A DNA stretch of 64,000 nucleotides. It comes from Acidobacteriota bacterium (GTDB lineage: Bacteria > Acidobacteriota > Blastocatellia > Pyrinomonadales > Pyrinomonadaceae). Where the stretch lies: NCBI GenBank assembly GCA_003223025.1, contig QHXR01000003.1:137697-201696 (forward strand), in the 5' to 3' direction. Positions 52,722 through 62,055 of the stretch are shown here, piece by piece. The notes beneath the pieces were generated by a model. It was not told the origin of the DNA, ran no database searches, and saw nothing but the letters and a program-made list of their open reading frames with translations. A program made the translations under genes and the position numbers. The stretch's first letter is position 1. Every line of letters starts with the position of its first letter.

Positions 52722-55649
52722 ATGTCAAAGACCTTCGCCCGCATTCTCGCGGTTCTCATTTTTTTTGTAGGTTTCAACTCCTTTGCCGGAGCTCAGACCA
52801 GTTCGGACCGCGTATGGACGGCAGTCGATGAAAGTCGATTGGCTGATCGTTCCGAGCGTTTGGTGAACCCGACCACGTACAAAACCTTCTCACTGAATCA
52901 CAGCGCGATCAGTTCGATCCTCTCAAGTGCGCCGGAGGAATTCACCGGTGAGAACCGATTCGGTGAGACGGTCCTCACGCTGCCGATGCCCGACGGAAAG
53001 TTTGCTCGATTCACTGTCGAGCATTCGTTGGTTGCCGAGCCGGGGCTGATCGCGAAGTTTCCGGAACTTGGCCGGACATATACCGGGCGCGGAATTGACG
53101 ATCCGACGGCGACCGTTCGTTTGGACCTTATGCCGAGCGGTTTCCACGCAATGGTTCTCTCGACCCGCGGCACCGTTATCGTCGATCCCTATTCACGCGA
53201 CGATGTCGACAATTATCTGACGTACTTCAAACGTGACGTGCCGAAGGGTAGCGAGTGGATATGCCAGTTTGACCAGATCGAATATATCGACAAACTTCTC
53301 CGTCCTTCCGATCACATGAGCGATCTGATCCCCGAAGCTTCCTCCCCCGAGGTTACGAGCGGAACTGCTCTTCGCACATATCGACTCGCTCTCGCCGGAA
53401 ACTGGGAATACTGCAACGCTGCCGGCGGAAATACGCTCGCAGGTTGTTTGGCGGCGATGGCGACGATCATGGTCCGCGTGAACGGCGTTTATGAGCGCGA
53501 CCTTTCGATGCGGATGGTGATGGTTGCGAATAACAACCTTATCGCGTACGCCGGCGACAATACCGTCTGTCCGGTCGGAACGGGCGGAACGCCGTGCACC
53601 TCGGCGAACGATCCCTATGGCAACGGCACCGGAGCTCTTGGCCAGAATACACCGAACCTGAACGCGGTCATCGGTGCGGCAAACTACGACATTGGGCACG
53701 TCTTCACCACCGGAAGCGGCGGCGTCGCTAACCTCGGCGTTCCTTGCGGATCGAATCCCGGCGGCGGCACGACCGGTCTTCCTAATCCTGTCGGCGATCC
53801 ATTCGCGATCGATTATGTCGCTCATGAAATGGGCCATCAATGGGGAGCGAATCACACGTTTAATGGCACCGTCTCAAACTGCGGCGGCGGAAATCGCAGC
53901 AACGGAAGTGCATACGAACCGGGCAGCGGAATTACGATCATGGCCTACGCAGGTATATGCGGAAATCAGGATCTCGCGGCGCACAGTATCGATACCTTCC
54001 ACGTGAAGAGTCTCGAAGCGATCGTCAATTACTCTCAGAACGGCCAGGGCAATAATTGCCCGGTCAATACTCCGACGAGCAACACTCCGCCATCCGTTTC
54101 GATCGTCGGCGGCCCGTCGTGGAATATCCCGAAACAAACTCCCTTCACACTGACTGCAACGGGCAGCGACGTGAACGGCGATACGCTGACTTACGACTGG
54201 CAGGAATACGATCTTGGCGTTTCGACGACCGCCGTACCGAACACCGATTCGGACGGCAGCTTAAGAGCGATCTTCCGACCGTTCCTTCCGACAAACGGAC
54301 CGAGCCGCACGTTCCCGGCGCTTGAACACATTCTCGCCTCGGCAAACGTTCCGCCCTCGACAACCGCCGGATTTTTGACAGGTGAATTGCTGCCTGCAAT
54401 AACTCGTACGATGAACTTTCAGGTTGTCGCCCGCGATAATCGTCCGAACGGCGGCGGCATCAACACGGCGACCGCGACAGTCATCGTCGATGGCACAGGT
54501 GGTCCGTTCGCGATCACCGCTCCGAATACGGCTGTTACTTGGCCCGGCAGTTCGTCGCAGACCGTCACGTGGAATGTTGCAGGATCAAGCGGTGCTCCGG
54601 TCAATGCAGCAAACGTACGGATCCTTTACTCCGCCGACGGTGGACTAACGTTCCCGACGGTCGTGATCGCTTCGACGCCGAATGACGGTACCGAATCGAT
54701 CACCGTTCCGAATATCGCATCGACACATGGCCGCATCAAGATCGAAGCGGTCGGCAATATCTTCTTCGATATCTCCGACGTAGACTTCGCGGTCACTTCG
54801 GGTGTGACCGTTAGAGCTCCCTTCGATTTCGATGGCGATAACAAGACTGACCTTTCGGTCTTCCGCCCGTCGAACGGATCGTGGTGGTGGCAGCGCAGCT
54901 CGGATAGTCAGGTTCCCGCGTTAGTATTCGGCGGTTCAACCGACAAGCCGGTGCCGGCTGATTTCACCGGCGACGGAAAATCCGACATCGCGTTCTTCCG
55001 TCAATCGACCGGCGAATGGTACGTTCTCCGATCGGAGAACTTCTCGTACTACGCGGTCACGTTCGGACAGGTTGGAGACACTCCGGTCCCGAGCGATTTC
55101 GACGGCGACGGCAAAGCCGATCTGGCGGTATTTCGAAATGCTGACAGGACCTGGTACATACAGAAATCGAACGGCGGTTTCGACATCATTCCTTTCGGCA
55201 TCGCAGGTGACAAACCGGTGGTCGGCGATTACGACGGAGACGCGAAGGCCGACGTCGCCATCTTCCGTCCGGCTCTCTCGGGCGGCGAATGGTGGATACG
55301 CCGAAGCAGTGACAGCCTGGTGACGGCCTTCCAGTTCGGCAACTCGTCCGACAAACCTGTACAGGGCCGCTTTACGGCGGACAACAAGACCGACGTCGCG
55401 TTCTGGCGTCCTTCGACTGGAACGTGGTTCGTACTTCGAAGTGAGGACGGATCGTTCTACGCCGTTCCGTTCGGAGTATCGACTGACATTCCGGTTGCGG
55501 GAGACTACGATGGCGATGGCAGATTCGATCTCGCGATCTTCAGACCGTCAACCGCAACCTGGTACGTTGATCGAACGACCGCTGGAATCCTGATCCAGCA
55601 GTTCGGTGTATCGACCGACACGCCGGTCCCAAGCGTCTTCGTTCCGTAA
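52722..55649 (+). CDS. Secreted zinc metallopeptidase (reprolysin-like) with FG-GAP repeats
   Basis: A 975-residue exported protein. The signal peptide (ILAVLIFFVGFNSFAGAQ) is followed by a propeptide-like region. The metzincin catalytic motif is HEMGHQWGANH (H368, E369, H372, H378), with IMAYAG downstream as the Met-turn. Next come Ig/PKD-like modules and about five FG-GAP/VCBS repeats (FDFDGDNKTDLSVFRPSNG; FTGDGKSDIAFFRQSTGEW; YDGDGRFDLAIFRPS), which bind Ca2+ and form a propeller. AGGAG lies 7-8 nt before ATG 52722; an in-frame codon at 52692 would add 10 residues. Confidence 0.92.
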   Translation: MSKTFARILAVLIFFVGFNSFAGAQTSSDRVWTAVDESRLADRSERLVNPTTYKTFSLNHSAISSILSSAPEEFTGENRFGETVLTLPMPDGKFARFTVEHSLVAEPGLIAKFPELGRTYTGRGIDDPTATVRLDLMPSGFHAMVLSTRGTVIVDPYSRDDVDNYLTYFKRDVPKGSEWICQFDQIEYIDKLLRPSDHMSDLIPEASSPEVTSGTALRTYRLALAGNWEYCNAAGGNTLAGCLAAMATIMVRVNGVYERDLSMRMVMVANNNLIAYAGDNTVCPVGTGGTPCTSANDPYGNGTGALGQNTPNLNAVIGAANYDIGHVFTTGSGGVANLGVPCGSNPGGGTTGLPNPVGDPFAIDYVAHEMGHQWGANHTFNGTVSNCGGGNRSNGSAYEPGSGITIMAYAGICGNQDLAAHSIDTFHVKSLEAIVNYSQNGQGNNCPVNTPTSNTPPSVSIVGGPSWNIPKQTPFTLTATGSDVNGDTLTYDWQEYDLGVSTTAVPNTDSDGSLRAIFRPFLPTNGPSRTFPALEHILASANVPPSTTAGFLTGELLPAITRTMNFQVVARDNRPNGGGINTATATVIVDGTGGPFAITAPNTAVTWPGSSSQTVTWNVAGSSGAPVNAANVRILYSADGGLTFPTVVIASTPNDGTESITVPNIASTHGRIKIEAVGNIFFDISDVDFAVTSGVTVRAPFDFDGDNKTDLSVFRPSNGSWWWQRSSDSQVPALVFGGSTDKPVPADFTGDGKSDIAFFRQSTGEWYVLRSENFSYYAVTFGQVGDTPVPSDFDGDGKADLAVFRNADRTWYIQKSNGGFDIIPFGIAGDKPVVGDYDGDAKADVAIFRPALSGGEWWIRRSSDSLVTAFQFGNSSDKPVQGRFTADNKTDVAFWRPSTGTWFVLRSEDGSFYAVPFGVSTDIPVAGDYDGDGRFDLAIFRPSTATWYVDRTTAGILIQQFGVSTDTPVPSVFVP

Positions 55650-55700
55650 GGAGCGAATCGACAGCAAAACGAAAAGGCCGGAGATGTTTCTTACGATCGT

Positions 55701-55844
55701 CAACGGACTGGACCGCAGGCATCCCTGCCTGCAACGCCGCGGCTTCCAAAGGCGTGAAGCGGTTATGATTCGACAAGAGAGAGGTTGACGTCGGCCGAAG
55801 CGGCGACGTCAGGCAGGCAGGGATGCCTGCGGTCCAGTCCGTTG
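55701..55844. repeat. Palindromic element, copy B of the CAACGGACTGG family
   Basis: Exact 32-bp arms (55701-55732 and 55813-55844) flank a centre containing CGACGTC hairpins. It lies between the convergent metallopeptidase and metH genes and fills most of the 55650-55927 gap. Its centre encodes the same peptide remnant (RRGFQRRE...) that ends the M1 peptidase at 61989. Confidence 0.9.
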
Positions 55845-55927
55845 GCGAAATTAACTTCTCATTGTCGAATCACCAAACTTTTGCGCGCCTCACACTTATG
55901 CAGGCGGGACGCCTGCGTTCCGGTCAC

Positions 55928-58900
55928 TTACTCAATATTGAAATACTTCGCTTCGGGGTGATGGATGATGATCGCCGATGTCGATTGTTCAGGGTCGAGT
56001 TGGTACTCCTCAGTTAGCTCGACGTCAATCCGCGAAGGATCGAGCAATTCGAATAGTTTCGTCTGATCCTCGAGATTCGGACATGCCGGATAACCGAAAC
56101 TGAAACGCGAACCTTGATAACCCTGATGAAACAACTTCGCCAATTCCGGAGCGTCGCTTCCGGCAATCCCGAGTTCTTCTCGAACGCGCTTGTGCCACAT
56201 TTCAGCTAACGCCTCCGCCGACTCAACAGACAGACCGTGGAACAAAAGATAATCCGTGTAGTTGTCCGCTTTGAAAAGCTCCGCCGAATGCTCGCTGGCT
56301 TTCTTTCCCATCGTAACGAGCTGGAACGCCACAGTATCGATCCTGTCCGAGGCAAAAAAATCCGCGAGACACAGATTTTTTCCTCCACGCTGCTCTACGG
56401 GCTGACGCGGGAACGTGAATCGAAGACGCTCGGTCGTTTGATCCTCCTCGAAAATGATGAGATCGTTTCCGCTCGACTGACACGGAAAATATCCGTAGAC
56501 AAGTTTCGCCTCGAGAAGCTTCTCCCGGATCGCCTTTGCTTTTATCTCGGCGAATTTTGGATACACCGTTTCTTCGAGGATCTTCTTATATTCCTCAGGC
56601 GTCTTCCGGCCCTGTTTGTACTGCCACTGTCCCTTGAACAGCGCCGTCTCGTTTATGAATCCGAAAACTTTATTTAGATCCGTGATCTCAACGACCTTCG
56701 ATCCGTAGAACGGGGCATCGGGGATCTTACCGCCGATCGAAATCTCCGAGGGGATCGTGTGGGTAGTGTCATGCGAAGTCCGCGGTGAAATTCTTGCGGC
56801 GACTGCACCGAGTTTTGCATCTTCGCCGACCAGGTCTTCTTCCGATGATTGATCGTCAGAAGGAACCACCCCGTCCGCCGAAGCGTCGGTCACCCCTCCT
56901 TCGGAAGAAGGGGAGCTTTTTGTTCCGTTCCCGGCGGCCGCAGACTTTGCTCGCGACTCGACAGACTCGGCAGACTTCGGATTCGTCAGTTCGTCCATCG
57001 CATGCAATCCATCGAACGCATCACGGGCATAAAACAACTTTCCTTCGTACAGCGGGATCAGATCCGCGTCGACGTAACGGCGATTCAGTGCCGCCCCACC
57101 AAGAATAACGGGAACGTTGATGCCTCGTTCGTTCATCAATTCGAGATTGTCTCGCATGACAAGCGTCGACTTCACGAGCAGACCGCTCATCCCTATCGCG
57201 TCACATTTTGTTTCTTCCCACGCTCGGAGAATATCGTCTATCGGCTGCTTGATCCCGAGATTGACGACCTTGTAGCCGTTATTCGTCAGGATGATATCCA
57301 CGAGGTTCTTACCGATGTCGTGCACGTCGCCTTTCACTGTCGCCAGTACGAGGACGCCTTTGTTTGAGCCCTCGACTTTTTCCATGAAAGGTTCGAGGAA
57401 CTTCACCGCCGCCTTCATCGCCTCGGCGGATTGCAGCACAAACGGAAGCTGCATCTGTCCGCTGCCGAAAAGTTCGCCGACCGTTTTCATTCCGTCGAGA
57501 AGAATATTGTTGATGATCTCGAGCGGCGGATATGTTTCGAGCGCCTGTTTCAGCGAATCCTCGAGACCGATCTTCTCGCCGTCGATGATGTGATGCTTTA
57601 GTCGCTCTTCCACCGGGAGATGCGTGATGTCCTGCTTTATCGACTGAGCAGACTTCCCTTCGAACATCGTCGTGAATTCCGTCAGCGGATCGTACGTGCA
57701 GACGTCGCCTTCGAACTTGCGTTTGTCGTAGATCAACTCGCGTGCGACATCGATCTCATGCTCGTTGAATCGGATCAGGGGCAGGATCTTCGATGCGTTT
57801 ACGATCGCGGAATTCATCCCGGCCTCGACGCAGTCGTGAAGAAAGACCGAGTTCAGGACGACGCGTGCCGCGGGATTTAATCCAAACGAAATATTTGAAA
57901 CGCCGAGAATGATATTCGCATCGGGCATTTCAGCGTTGATCTGCCGAATCGCCTTGATCGTTTCGTCGGCATTCTTTCGATCTTCTTCGATACCCGTTGA
58001 GATCGGAAGCGCTAGCGGATCGAAGAAAATATCATGACCCGGGATTCCAAACTCGGTCGTCTGCTTGTACGCACGTCGTGCGATCTCGAGTTTGTTCTCG
58101 GCGGTGCGAGCCATCGCGACTTCATCGATCAACCCGATGACGACACTCGCTCCGTACTCTTTCGCAAGCGACAACACCTTCAAGAATCGTTTTTCGCCGT
58201 CTTCATAGTTCGTCGAGTTGAGAATGCACTTCCCGCCGGCGTGCTCGAGGCCTGCTTCCATCTTCTCCCACTCGGTCGAATCGAGCATGATCGGGATCTT
58301 GACGTTCGTCACAAGCCGGCCGATCAATTCGTGCATGTCGGCGACGCCGTCGCGTCCGACAAAGTCGACGTTCACATCGAGTATGTGTGCGCCTTCTTTT
58401 TCCTGCGACTTGGCGAGATTGACGAGTCCGTCCCAATTCTCCGCATCGAGCAGATCGCGCATCTTCTTCGAGCCGGACGCGTTCACGCGCTCGCCGACGA
58501 TCAGGAACGATGCGTCCTGCGTGTAAGGCTGTTGGAAATAGATCGACGAAGCCGACGGAACAAGTTTCGCGTCGCGCTGTTTCGGCGACATACCGCCGAT
58601 TCGTTCGATGACGAGCTTCAGATGTTCCGGCGAGGTTCCGCAGCATCCGCCGACGATGTTCGCACCAAAATCTTTTGCAAAGTGCTCGACCTGCGACGCA
58701 AAGCTCTCCGGCGTTTCGTCGTAATGCTGTTTGCCGTCCTTCACTTCCGGCAGACCTGCGTTCGGCAAAACTGAAACGGGCAGCGGAGAATTTTCGCAGA
58801 GATATCGAAAACTATCGGCCATCTGTTTCGGACCCGTGCCGCAGTTCATTCCAATTACATCGATCGGAAACGGTTCGAGCGCTGTCAGGGCCGCACCGAT

Positions 58901-59512
58901 CTCGGTTCCGTTTAGCATCGTCCCGAATGTCTCGATCGTGACCTGCGCAATGACCGGAAGCTTGATCTTTTGCTTTTCGAAGTATTCGAAGATCGACGCG
59001 AGCGCCGCTTTTGTTTGGAGAAGATCCTGACATGTCTCGACGATCAGCACGTCGCTGCCGCCATCGATCAGACCGCGGATCTGTTCATCGTATGCCTTCT
59101 TCAGATCGCGATACGTAATATGCCCCAGCGTCGGAAGCTTCGTCCCCGGTCCGATCGAACCCGCAACAAAACGAGGTTTCTCCTTTGTCGAATAATCGTT
59201 AGCGATCCGCTTCGCGAGCTCGGCCGCTTTCAGATTTACATCGTAAGTTTTATCAGCAATGCCGAACTCGGTCAGCACGACCTCGCTTCCGCCAAAACTG
59301 TTCGTCTCGATGACGTCGCATCCGACATCGAGAAAACTCGTGTGAACTTTTTCGATCGCGTCTGGGCGCGTGTAAAGCAAGTTCTCCGAACAGTTTTCGA
59401 AATTCGGCCCGCCCCAATCGTCGATCGTCAGGTTCAACGCCTGCAGATTACTGCCCATCGCACCATCAAAGACGATGATCTTTTCTTTTAATAAATCGAG
59501 AAACTTAGACAT
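55928..59512 (-). CDS. metH: Cobalamin-dependent methionine synthase
   Basis: Transfers methyl from methyltetrahydrofolate to homocysteine. Modules in order: the homocysteine-binding barrel with zinc cysteines in IGMNCGTGP and VGGCCGTSPEHL; the pterin-binding barrel (FLIVGERVNASGSKKMRDLL); the B12 cap and B12 domain with KGDVHDIGKNLVDI (His ligand); and the SAM-dependent reactivation domain (SRFSFGYPACPNLEDQ). At 1194 residues it is full length. An Ala/Ser/Glu-rich linker between the B12 and activation domains is partly encoded by a palindromic repeat (56862-56916). No Shine-Dalgarno is visible at ATG 59512, and no cobalamin or SAM riboswitch was recognised. Confidence 0.96.
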   Translation of the reverse strand: MSKFLDLLKEKIIVFDGAMGSNLQALNLTIDDWGGPNFENCSENLLYTRPDAIEKVHTSFLDVGCDVIETNSFGGSEVVLTEFGIADKTYDVNLKAAELAKRIANDYSTKEKPRFVAGSIGPGTKLPTLGHITYRDLKKAYDEQIRGLIDGGSDVLIVETCQDLLQTKAALASIFEYFEKQKIKLPVIAQVTIETFGTMLNGTEIGAALTALEPFPIDVIGMNCGTGPKQMADSFRYLCENSPLPVSVLPNAGLPEVKDGKQHYDETPESFASQVEHFAKDFGANIVGGCCGTSPEHLKLVIERIGGMSPKQRDAKLVPSASSIYFQQPYTQDASFLIVGERVNASGSKKMRDLLDAENWDGLVNLAKSQEKEGAHILDVNVDFVGRDGVADMHELIGRLVTNVKIPIMLDSTEWEKMEAGLEHAGGKCILNSTNYEDGEKRFLKVLSLAKEYGASVVIGLIDEVAMARTAENKLEIARRAYKQTTEFGIPGHDIFFDPLALPISTGIEEDRKNADETIKAIRQINAEMPDANIILGVSNISFGLNPAARVVLNSVFLHDCVEAGMNSAIVNASKILPLIRFNEHEIDVARELIYDKRKFEGDVCTYDPLTEFTTMFEGKSAQSIKQDITHLPVEERLKHHIIDGEKIGLEDSLKQALETYPPLEIINNILLDGMKTVGELFGSGQMQLPFVLQSAEAMKAAVKFLEPFMEKVEGSNKGVLVLATVKGDVHDIGKNLVDIILTNNGYKVVNLGIKQPIDDILRAWEETKCDAIGMSGLLVKSTLVMRDNLELMNERGINVPVILGGAALNRRYVDADLIPLYEGKLFYARDAFDGLHAMDELTNPKSAESVESRAKSAAAGNGTKSSPSSEGGVTDASADGVVPSDDQSSEEDLVGEDAKLGAVAARISPRTSHDTTHTIPSEISIGGKIPDAPFYGSKVVEITDLNKVFGFINETALFKGQWQYKQGRKTPEEYKKILEETVYPKFAEIKAKAIREKLLEAKLVYGYFPCQSSGNDLIIFEEDQTTERLRFTFPRQPVEQRGGKNLCLADFFASDRIDTVAFQLVTMGKKASEHSAELFKADNYTDYLLFHGLSVESAEALAEMWHKRVREELGIAGSDAPELAKLFHQGYQGSRFSFGYPACPNLEDQTKLFELLDPSRIDVELTEEYQLDPEQSTSAIIIHHPEAKYFNIE
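56862..56916 (-). repeat. Palindromic repeat inserted in frame in metH
   Basis: On the minus strand the segment begins AGCTCCCCTTCTTCCGAAGG and ends GGGGTGGTTCC. It carries a short palindrome (CTTCTTCCGAAGGAGG) and a second one around GCTTCGGCGG. It is translated as SSPSSEGGVTDASADGVVPS within the interdomain linker. Similar CTCCCCTTCTTC...GGGGTGGTT sequences are familiar as dispersed intergenic repeats in several bacterial genomes (recollection, not a search). Confidence 0.6.
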
Positions 59513-59540
59513 ATTTGGTCACTGGGCCAATGCGGGCCGA

Positions 59541-59675
59541 CGCCAACGGACTGGAACGCAGGCGTCCCCGCCTGCATGAGCGTCGCTTCGACGCGAAAAG
59601 CGATTCGAGGGCCTCAGGGCTTTGACGCCGCAAGCGGCGTTGCAGGCGAGACGCCTGCGTTCCAGTCCGTTGGCG
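59541..59675. repeat. Palindromic element, copy C of the CAACGGACTGG family
   Basis: Exact 26-bp arms (59541-59566 CGCCAACGGACTGGAACGCA... and 59650-59675) with a diverged centre. It lies 28 bp upstream of the metH start codon, between metH and the hairpin at 59701-59732. Confidence 0.88.
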
Positions 59676-59700
59676 CCTCACACGCGCCCCAATCAAATCA

Positions 59701-59732
59701 AAAGACCCTATGCGAAACAGCACAGAGTCTTT
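59701..59732 (-). terminator. Terminator-like hairpin in the metH leader
   Basis: On the minus strand AAAGACTCT pairs with AGGGTCTTT (one G-U pair) around a 14-nt loop, followed by TTTGATTTGATT. Both neighbouring genes point away from this site, so it cannot end either. It should lie in the metH leader or end a small RNA. Upstream AAACAGC could pair with GCTGTTT in the loop, an alternative fold. Confidence 0.5.
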
Positions 59733-59847
59733 CTAAAAAATTAAGCTCTTGCTGTTTAGCTGTTTATTTTATGTGGCCGCAAGTCGCAATAACTCACCAC
59801 ATGAAGTTGGATGATAGCGAATTTCGGCCATAGTGTCGAGCAGATAA

Positions 59848-59935
59848 GACTATCCACTTGCAACTTATAACCATCCACTGAAGAGATCGGATGGATTTTT
59901 ATTCAGTGGATAGTGGATAGTTGTAAGTGGATAGT
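59848..59935. repeat. Imperfect inverted repeat of TATCCAC units
   Basis: Arms 59848-59880 (GACTATCCACTTGCAACTTA...) and 59904-59935 are imperfect reverse complements built from TATCCACT units. It lies just upstream of the NHL lipoprotein gene and is part of the 438-bp metH/NHL divergent region. A 20-codon frame at 59769-59831 (minus, MAEIRYHPTSCGE...) also lies here but has no ribosome binding site. Confidence 0.75.
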
Positions 59936-59950
59936 TCTTCAGTTCACGAG

Positions 59951-61915
59951 ATGATCATCGCCAACCGTAATCTCAAGCGAATTTCCGTACTTTCGCTTGT
60001 CATCGTTCTCATCCTTCTCGGTGGATGCGGATACTTTTCCAGCGAACCGGTCGCTCTACGGTACAAGAGCGTGGCGACGGTTCCTCGTCTGAACGATCTT
60101 GATGAACCGTTCGGCATCGCGGTCAAGGATCATTCGATCTATGTATCCGACGGCGGCGCCGGCACGATTCGACGGATCGACACCGATGGAAGTTCGACTA
60201 CGGTGGCATCCGGTCTCAAGACACCGTCCGCGATCGCATTCCTTCCAGACGGAGATCTGATCGTCGCCGATACTGGATCGCACACGATCAAAAAGGTCAC
60301 CGCGGACGGAACGATCACGATCGTCGCAGGCGTCGACGGCTCGTCCGGCAAGAATGACGGCCCGGCATTGAGCTCGAAATTCAACGCTCCGATTGGAGTC
60401 GCCGTCGCGAGTGACGGGGCCATTTACGTTTCAGATACGTACAACGATCGCATTCGACTGATCCGCGAAGGAATTGTCTCGACCGTCGCTGGAAGTGAGC
60501 GTGGCTTCGCCGACGGAACCGGTGCAAGTGCAAAATTCGACACGCCTCTCGGCATCGCCGTTTGGGATGACAAGCTATTGATCGCCGATTCGGGTAATGC
60601 CCGACTGCGCGTCCTTGACTCGAACGGTATCGTCATTACTCTTTCGGGATCCGACACGAGGGGTCTGATCGATGGTCCGCTCTCCAGCGCGAGTTTCGTA
60701 ACACCGACCGCCGTGACTGTAGACCAGTTCGGTCGCATCTTTGTCGCGGACGGAAACGCGATCCGCGTGATCGGCCGGCGGGTTATTCCGTTGGTCGAAA
60801 CACTGGCCGGCGACAAACGCGGATTCGTCGATGGTCCTTCGAGAACTGCGCGGTTCAATCGACCGTCCGGAATCGGATTCGGTTCCGATGGAAAGATCTA
60901 CGTCGCCGACAGCGACAATCGGGCGATCAGAATTCTGTCGGATGACGCCGCAAAAGAAAACCCGACGGATCCCCGAACCGATCCGTTGCCGCTTGCCACA
61001 CGATGGCCGTTCGATCCGCCTTCGAATCCGCGCGAGATTGCCGGAACGCTTGGCGAGATCCGCGGCGAGGTACGGCCGGATGACAAGCCAAACTGGTTTC
61101 ATAACGGGCTCGACATCGCCGGTGCATATGGCGAGACCGCAAAATTTATCCGGGACGAAACGGTCCTCGATCCGCAGTCCGCGGATAATTTCGGAACCGC
61201 ACGCGAGCTCATTCGAATGCCGCTCATCGGTTACATCCATCTGCGGCTCGGTCGAGACAAAGACAATCGGCCTTTCGGAGACCCGAGGTTTCAGTTCGCG
61301 TTTGACGCGGCGGGCAAGCCGATCGGACTTCGAGTTCCGCGCGGAGCGAAGTTCGCCGCGGGCGATACGATTGGCACATTGAACTCGATGAATCACGTTC
61401 ACCTGATCGCCGGACGGATCGGTCGCGAGATCAATGCGCTCGCCGCTCTCAACCTTCCGGGAATTTCGGATTCGACACCACCCGTGATCGAGGATGTTTC
61501 CATCTTCACGGATAGTTGGGAGAAGACGTCTAGGCTTTCGGACAAATCGAGGATCGTCGTTCGAGCCTACGATCGCATGGATGGAAATTCCGAACGACGT
61601 CGGCTCGGAGTTTATCGAGTTGGATTTCAACTTCTTTCGAACGGTTCGCAACTGAGCGAGATCGATTGGCGGATAAGTTTCGCTCGAAGTCCGTCGAACG
61701 ACACAGTCCGTCTCGCCTACGCCGAAGGCAGCCGCTCCGGTTATACGCCGGATACGATCTTCGATTACATCGCAACGAACCGAGTGGATGGAGAAAACGC
61801 GCGGGAAGATTTTCTCGATACGACGAATCTCACTTCGGGGAAATATGTGCTCCGAGTTTTTGCGGCGGATTATTTTGGGAATGTAGCGTCGAAGGATGTT
61901 GAGGTTCTGAAGTAA
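59951..61915 (+). CDS. NHL-repeat lipoprotein with M23 peptidase-like domain
   Basis: A 654-residue lipoprotein with a lipobox in LVIVLILLGGCGYF. Five to six NHL repeats follow (EPFGIAVKDHSIYVSDGGAG; SAIAFLPDGDLIVADTGSHT; NRPSGIGFGSDGKIYVADSD), forming a propeller over about residues 40-330. The next region matches the M23/LytM zinc peptidase layout: NWFHNGLDIAGAYGE with H384 and D388, then GYIHLRLG, and NHVHLIAG with H482 and H484. The C-terminal 150 residues look Ig-like. M23 enzymes cleave peptidoglycan cross-bridges, so a surface propeller linked to a cell-wall peptidase is inferred. ATG 59951 starts the lipoprotein signal. Confidence 0.8.
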   Translation: MIIANRNLKRISVLSLVIVLILLGGCGYFSSEPVALRYKSVATVPRLNDLDEPFGIAVKDHSIYVSDGGAGTIRRIDTDGSSTTVASGLKTPSAIAFLPDGDLIVADTGSHTIKKVTADGTITIVAGVDGSSGKNDGPALSSKFNAPIGVAVASDGAIYVSDTYNDRIRLIREGIVSTVAGSERGFADGTGASAKFDTPLGIAVWDDKLLIADSGNARLRVLDSNGIVITLSGSDTRGLIDGPLSSASFVTPTAVTVDQFGRIFVADGNAIRVIGRRVIPLVETLAGDKRGFVDGPSRTARFNRPSGIGFGSDGKIYVADSDNRAIRILSDDAAKENPTDPRTDPLPLATRWPFDPPSNPREIAGTLGEIRGEVRPDDKPNWFHNGLDIAGAYGETAKFIRDETVLDPQSADNFGTARELIRMPLIGYIHLRLGRDKDNRPFGDPRFQFAFDAAGKPIGLRVPRGAKFAAGDTIGTLNSMNHVHLIAGRIGREINALAALNLPGISDSTPPVIEDVSIFTDSWEKTSRLSDKSRIVVRAYDRMDGNSERRRLGVYRVGFQLLSNGSQLSEIDWRISFARSPSNDTVRLAYAEGSRSGYTPDTIFDYIATNRVDGENAREDFLDTTNLTSGKYVLRVFAADYFGNVASKDVEVLK

Positions 61916-61935
61916 AGGCGAAACGCAGGAGTCGT

Positions 61936-62055
61936 CAACGGACTGGACCGCAGGCATCCCTGCCTGCACGTCGCCGCTTCGGCCGACGTCAGCCTCTGTC
62001 TCGTCGAATCATAATCGTTTCACGCCTTTGGAAGCCGCGGCGTGGCAGGCGCATT
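61936..62055. repeat. Palindromic element, truncated copy D, overlapping the M1 peptidase 3' end
   Basis: The left arm (61936-61967, CAACGGACTGGACCGCAGGC...) is intact. The centre matches copy B in reverse orientation (AAGCCGCGGCGTGGCAGG), and the right arm is lost after about 62047. The retained part runs into the coding sequence of the convergent M1 peptidase gene. Confidence 0.85.

Noticed and set aside
59513-59950. Cobalamin or SAM riboswitch upstream of metH
   Set aside because: No B12-box-like or S-box-like conserved segments were seen; only palindrome copy C and a simple terminator-like hairpin.
60575-61969. 464-codon open frame antisense to the NHL lipoprotein gene
   Set aside because: The opposite strand has a lipobox, NHL repeats and M23 ligands; the antisense product is Arg/Asp-rich without family features.
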